Both the position numbers and the translations under genes were made by a program. Below, piece by piece: positions 61,293 through 64,000 of a stretch of DNA of 64,000 nucleotides; the stretch's first letter is position 1, and every line of letters starts with the position of its first letter. The DNA is taken from contig NZ_PPTH01000018.1 of assembly GCF_002954225.1 (NCBI RefSeq), forward strand, positions 62,001 through 126,000, given 5' to 3'. The notes below the pieces were generated by a model, which worked only from the letters and a program-made list of their open reading frames with translations, searched no databases and was not told where the DNA came from. The DNA comes from Arthrobacter ruber (GTDB lineage: Bacteria > Actinomycetota > Actinomycetes > Actinomycetales > Micrococcaceae).

Positions 61293-62609
61293 ATGACGAG
61301 CGAGGGAATGCGCGCGCCGTCCGCGGGCGCCGATGGGGCCCCGCGCTCGTCCACGACCCCCGCGACGGCGGCGGAGACCTCGCCCGATGCGCCGTGGCCG
61401 CTGCACCTGCTCTCCGAGAAGCTCAAGGCGCACATCGAACGCGCCCCGGCGGCGTGGGTCGAGGGACAGGTCATCGAACTGAACCGCCGCGCGAGCATGT
61501 GCTACATCACCCTGCGCGACGTCGACTCGGAGGTGTCCCTCTCGCTGTCCGTGTTCGGCTCGGTGATGGACCGGGTGTCCTCTCCCCTGGAGCGGGGCTC
61601 GCGGGTTGTCGCCCGCCTCAAACCCGACTTCTGGGTCAAGACCGGGCGGCTCTCGATGCAGACCATCGACATCCGGCCCGTGGGTATCGGCGACCTCCTC
61701 GCGCGCATCGAACGCCTGCGGCAGGCGCTGGCCGCCGAAGGGCTCTTCGCGGTGGCGCGCAAGAAGCCGCTGCCCCTCCTGCCCCACCGGATCGGGCTCA
61801 TCACGGGTCGCGACTCGGACGCGATGAAGGACGTCATGCGCAACGCCGCGCTGCGGTGGCCCGCCGTCGAGTTCGAGGTGCGCGAGGTCGCGGTCCAGGG
61901 CGTGAGCAGCGTGGCCCAGGTGTCCGCGGCGCTCGCCGAGCTGGACGCCCATCCGCAGGTCGACGTCATCATCATCGCCCGCGGCGGAGGCGCCCTCGAG
62001 GATCTCCTGCCGTTCAGCGACGAATCGCTCGTCCGGGCCGTCTCGATGGCCAGGACCCCCGTGGTCAGCGCCATCGGCCACGAGGCGGACCGGCCCCTGC
62101 TCGACGAGGTAGCCGATCTGCGTGCCTCGACGCCCACCGACGCGGCCAAGCGCGTGGTCCCCGATGTCACCGAGGAGCTCGGCAGGATCCGGCAGGCCCG
62201 GGTGGCACTCGAACGCTCCATCCGGCTGCTCGTGCATCGCGAGAGCGAGAGCCTGGCGAACCTGCGGTCCCGGCCGTCCCTGGCGAAGCCGGAAGGGATG
62301 ATCGACGTGCGCGAGGCCGACGTCGAGCGCCTCCGATCCCGGGCGCTGCGGAGCACCTCCGCCGCCGTCGAGCGGGATGCCGACGCGATCCACCACCTGC
62401 GCGAACGCGTGCGGTCCCTCTCCCCCCAGAAGACCCTCGACCGCGGGTACGCCGTCGTGCAGACCGCCGACGGACACGTGGTCCGGGAGCCCGACGACGT
62501 CGGGACCGGGGACGTCCTGCGTATCCGCGTCGCGGGTGGACAGTTCGGGGCCGTCGCCCGGACAGAACAGGGCCCGGAAGCGGGCCGTCGAGAGAGGAAG
62601 CCGGCATGA
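61293..62609 (+). CDS. xseA: exodeoxyribonuclease VII large subunit
   Basis: 438 aa. Degrades single-stranded DNA with XseB. OB-fold N-domain ([20 protein letters not shown]), then the catalytic domain [36 protein letters not shown] and [18 protein letters not shown], a coiled coil, and the C-terminal LDRGYAVVQ. The frame opens at 61203; ATG 61293 (AGGACA upstream) is chosen but ATG 61266 is possible. The stop overlaps xseB by ATGA. Confidence 0.92.
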   Translation: MTSEGMRAPSAGADGAPRSSTTPATAAETSPDAPWPLHLLSEKLKAHIERAPAAWVEGQVIELNRRASMCYITLRDVDSEVSLSLSVFGSVMDRVSSPLERGSRVVARLKPDFWVKTGRLSMQTIDIRPVGIGDLLARIERLRQALAAEGLFAVARKKPLPLLPHRIGLITGRDSDAMKDVMRNAALRWPAVEFEVREVAVQGVSSVAQVSAALAELDAHPQVDVIIIARGGGALEDLLPFSDESLVRAVSMARTPVVSAIGHEADRPLLDEVADLRASTPTDAAKRVVPDVTEELGRIRQARVALERSIRLLVHRESESLANLRSRPSLAKPEGMIDVREADVERLRSRALRSTSAAVERDADAIHHLRERVRSLSPQKTLDRGYAVVQTADGHVVREPDDVGTGDVLRIRVAGGQFGAVARTEQGPEAGRRERKPA

Positions 62610-62842
62610 CCGAGAACAACACCCAGGCACCACAGCGCCCCGATGTCGACACGCTGTCCTACGAGCAGGCCCGGGAGGAACTCGTCGCCGTCGTGTCCCG
62701 ACTCGAGGCCGGAGGCGTGAGCCTCGAGGAGTCCCTCGCACTGTGGGAGCGCGGCGAGGCCCTGGCGGACCGCTGCGAGGCATGGCTCGAGGGCGCGAAG
62801 GTGAGACTCGCGGCGGCACGGGACAAGGCCGAGGACCAGTAA
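62606..62842 (+). CDS. xseB: exodeoxyribonuclease VII small subunit
   Basis: 78 aa, two-helix Xse[41 protein letters not shown] and a C-terminal helix. Overlaps xseA by 4 nt, giving coupled translation of the two subunits. Gene order matches Rv1108c-Rv1107c. Confidence 0.93.
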   Translation: MTENNTQAPQRPDVDTLSYEQAREELVAVVSRLEAGGVSLEESLALWERGEALADRCEAWLEGAKVRLAAARDKAEDQ

Positions 62843-62847
62843 TCCGC

Positions 62848-63513
62848 GTGCGGTCGAGTGGATCCGCCGGCAGGACGGCGACGGCGTACGACCTCGTCGC
62901 AGCCACCTATGCCGCCGCCCTGCCGGACGACGGGTTCGAGGCGCCCCTCGATCGGGCGATGATCGCCGATTTCGCCGGCCGCGTCGCGCGGACCACGAGA
63001 TGCCGCGTGATCGACGCGGGCAGTGGTGCCGGCCGCATGGCGCCGGTCCTGGTCAGGCACGGGCTGCAGTACACCGGAGTGGATCTGTCCCAGGGAATGG
63101 TGGACACAGCCCGCGTCGATCATCCCGACCAGGACTTCCTCCAGGGCTCCGTCACGGCGCTACCCGCGCCTGATGGCTCGGCGGACGGCGTCCTGTCCTG
63201 GTACTCGGTCATCCACACCGATCCCGACGAATTGCCCGTGGTGCTCGCGGAGTTCGCGCGGGTGCTGCGACCCGACGGCCTCCTGCTTCTGGGCTTCCAG
63301 GCCGGCCGCGGACGACGCGAGATCCACCGGGCATACGGGCACGACGTCGCTCTCACCGCGTTCCTCCATGAACCGTGTGCGGTGCAACGGCAGCTTGCCG
63401 ACGCGGGATTCACCACGGAGGCGACACTCGTCCGCCGGCCGCGGCCCTCGGAGAAGGACGATCAGGCGATCATCCTCGCCGCCCTGCCGGCAGAAGGATC
63501 CGGTCGGCGGTAG
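62848..63513 (+). CDS. class I SAM-dependent methyltransferase
   Basis: 221 aa. Motif I VIDAGSGAGRMAPVL near residue 53, VDLSQGMVDTAR, and the post-motif SWYSVIHTDPDELPVVLAEFARVLRPDG typical of methyltransf_11/25 proteins. GTG 62848 is 5 nt after the xseB stop, so it is probably in the same transcript. Substrate unknown. Confidence 0.85.
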   Translation: MRSSGSAGRTATAYDLVAATYAAALPDDGFEAPLDRAMIADFAGRVARTTRCRVIDAGSGAGRMAPVLVRHGLQYTGVDLSQGMVDTARVDHPDQDFLQGSVTALPAPDGSADGVLSWYSVIHTDPDELPVVLAEFARVLRPDGLLLLGFQAGRGRREIHRAYGHDVALTAFLHEPCAVQRQLADAGFTTEATLVRRPRPSEKDDQAIILAALPAEGSGRR

Positions 63514-63530
63514 TCACGGAGGCGCCTACG

Positions 63531-63902
63531 TCACCTCCGGTCGGGCAGCTCCTGCAGGGCCCACGCGTTCCCGTCCGGGTCGGCGAAGTACACGAACTTC
63601 CCCCAGGGCTGCTCGTCGACGTCCGACGCCGCCACTCCGCGCTCCATCAGCTCTGTCCGCGCTTTCACCGCATCCGCCACGACCACCTGGATGCCGCGCA
63701 GCGATCCCGGGACCATGTCGCTGATGCCCTCGCCGAAGGCGATGGAACAGGCGGAGCCCGGCGGCGTGAACTGCACGAACCGCACGCCCTCGCTCACCCG
63801 GTGGTCATGGTCGAGCACGAAGCCCGCCTGGTCCCGGTAGAACGCGATGGAACGGTCCACGTCGCTGACGGGCACGCCGATGAGTTCGATCCTGTAGTCC
63901 AT
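63531..63902 (-). CDS. VOC family protein (glyoxalase/bleomycin-resistance fold)
   Basis: 123 aa. Paired beta-alpha-beta-beta-beta modules: SDVDRSIAFYRDQAGFVLD at the start and KFVYFADPDGNAWALQEL at the end. Glu117 in LQEL is the usual metal-ligand position. Shine-Dalgarno GGAGG before ATG 63902. Substrate unknown; such proteins include dioxygenases and isomerases. Confidence 0.88.
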   Translation of the reverse strand: MDYRIELIGVPVSDVDRSIAFYRDQAGFVLDHDHRVSEGVRFVQFTPPGSACSIAFGEGISDMVPGSLRGIQVVVADAVKARTELMERGVAASDVDEQPWGKFVYFADPDGNAWALQELPDRR

Positions 63903-64000
63903 GATGACCTCCGTGCTGGTGATGGAGCCTCAAGACTAGGAGCGGTCGCGGACAGGAACGGTCCGCGGAGGGCGATCGGCGGACCGACCGGCCTCACGTG

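Noticed and set aside
1..64000. CRISPR arrays, rRNA, tRNA, riboswitches, complete IS elements or prophage
   Set aside because: No direct-repeat/spacer pattern, structural RNA or phage gene was seen; the only mobile-element trace is the ISL3 remnant.

Overview
The window is high-GC chromosomal DNA of an actinobacterium, most likely an Arthrobacter-like member of the Micrococcaceae. This is inferred from codon bias, the gluABCD glutamate importer, the succinylase DAP genes, the DUF3117/LOG/SigE neighbourhood and family-level recognition of the proteins; no rRNA or tRNA gene is present to confirm it. About 60 genes can be supported. Most belong to a conserved actinobacterial backbone whose order, from memory, follows the Mycobacterium tuberculosis block Rv1253-Rv1107c in reverse: deaD, MgtE-like/DUF1003, mrp, tatB, rseA, sigE, O-methyltransferase, DUF3117, tag, DivIVA-like, LOG, dapE, dapD, dapC, fdxA, typA, oligopeptide-binding lipoprotein, ychF, ispH, xseA, xseB.

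Layout. 0-10 kb: DEAD-box helicase, orphan DNA methyltransferase, PHP phosphoesterase, aminopeptidase P, general stress membrane protein, MgtE-like/DUF1003/Mrp cluster. 10-13 kb: envelope-stress sigma factor SigE with its zinc anti-sigma factor and TatB, divergent from an O-methyltransferase. 13-16.4 kb: GT-C glycosyltransferase, tag, DivIVA-like protein, LOG. 16.5-20 kb: gluABCD. 20-28 kb: dapE and dapD on a shared 33-bp promoter, galE, citrate synthase, dapC and fdxA. 28-34 kb: a zinc importer locus (aztA divergent from aztB-aztD1-aztC-aztD2) with two AztD-type metallochaperones and a Zur-like palindrome, then an ArsR-type regulator. 34-50 kb: typA and two complete peptide importers (dpp1, dpp2), each with a fused DppD-DppF ATPase; dpp2 is interrupted by an antiparallel PH-domain gene. 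50-56.5 kb: an accessory region with a glycoside-hydrolase/ChW-repeat exoprotein, a 1-kb stretch with no gene, and a type VII-secretion-style locus (WXG100 protein, large helical effector-like protein, overlapping lipoprotein gene, decayed relic of a second effector C-terminus, ISL3 transposase remnant). 56.5-64 kb: ychF, rmuC, ispH, xseAB, a methyltransferase and a VOC protein.

Two genome-style features recur. First, at least 13 genes begin 6-7 nt after a TAnnnT -10 box and lack a Shine-Dalgarno sequence, so leaderless transcription looks common. Second, all three complete ABC importers carry a strong hairpin directly after the solute-binding-protein gene, which probably sets more binding protein than permease. 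The part of the window most worth experimental attention is 53.0-56.2 kb (T7SS-type effector/lipoprotein pair with relics of module turnover), followed by the duplicated AztD locus.
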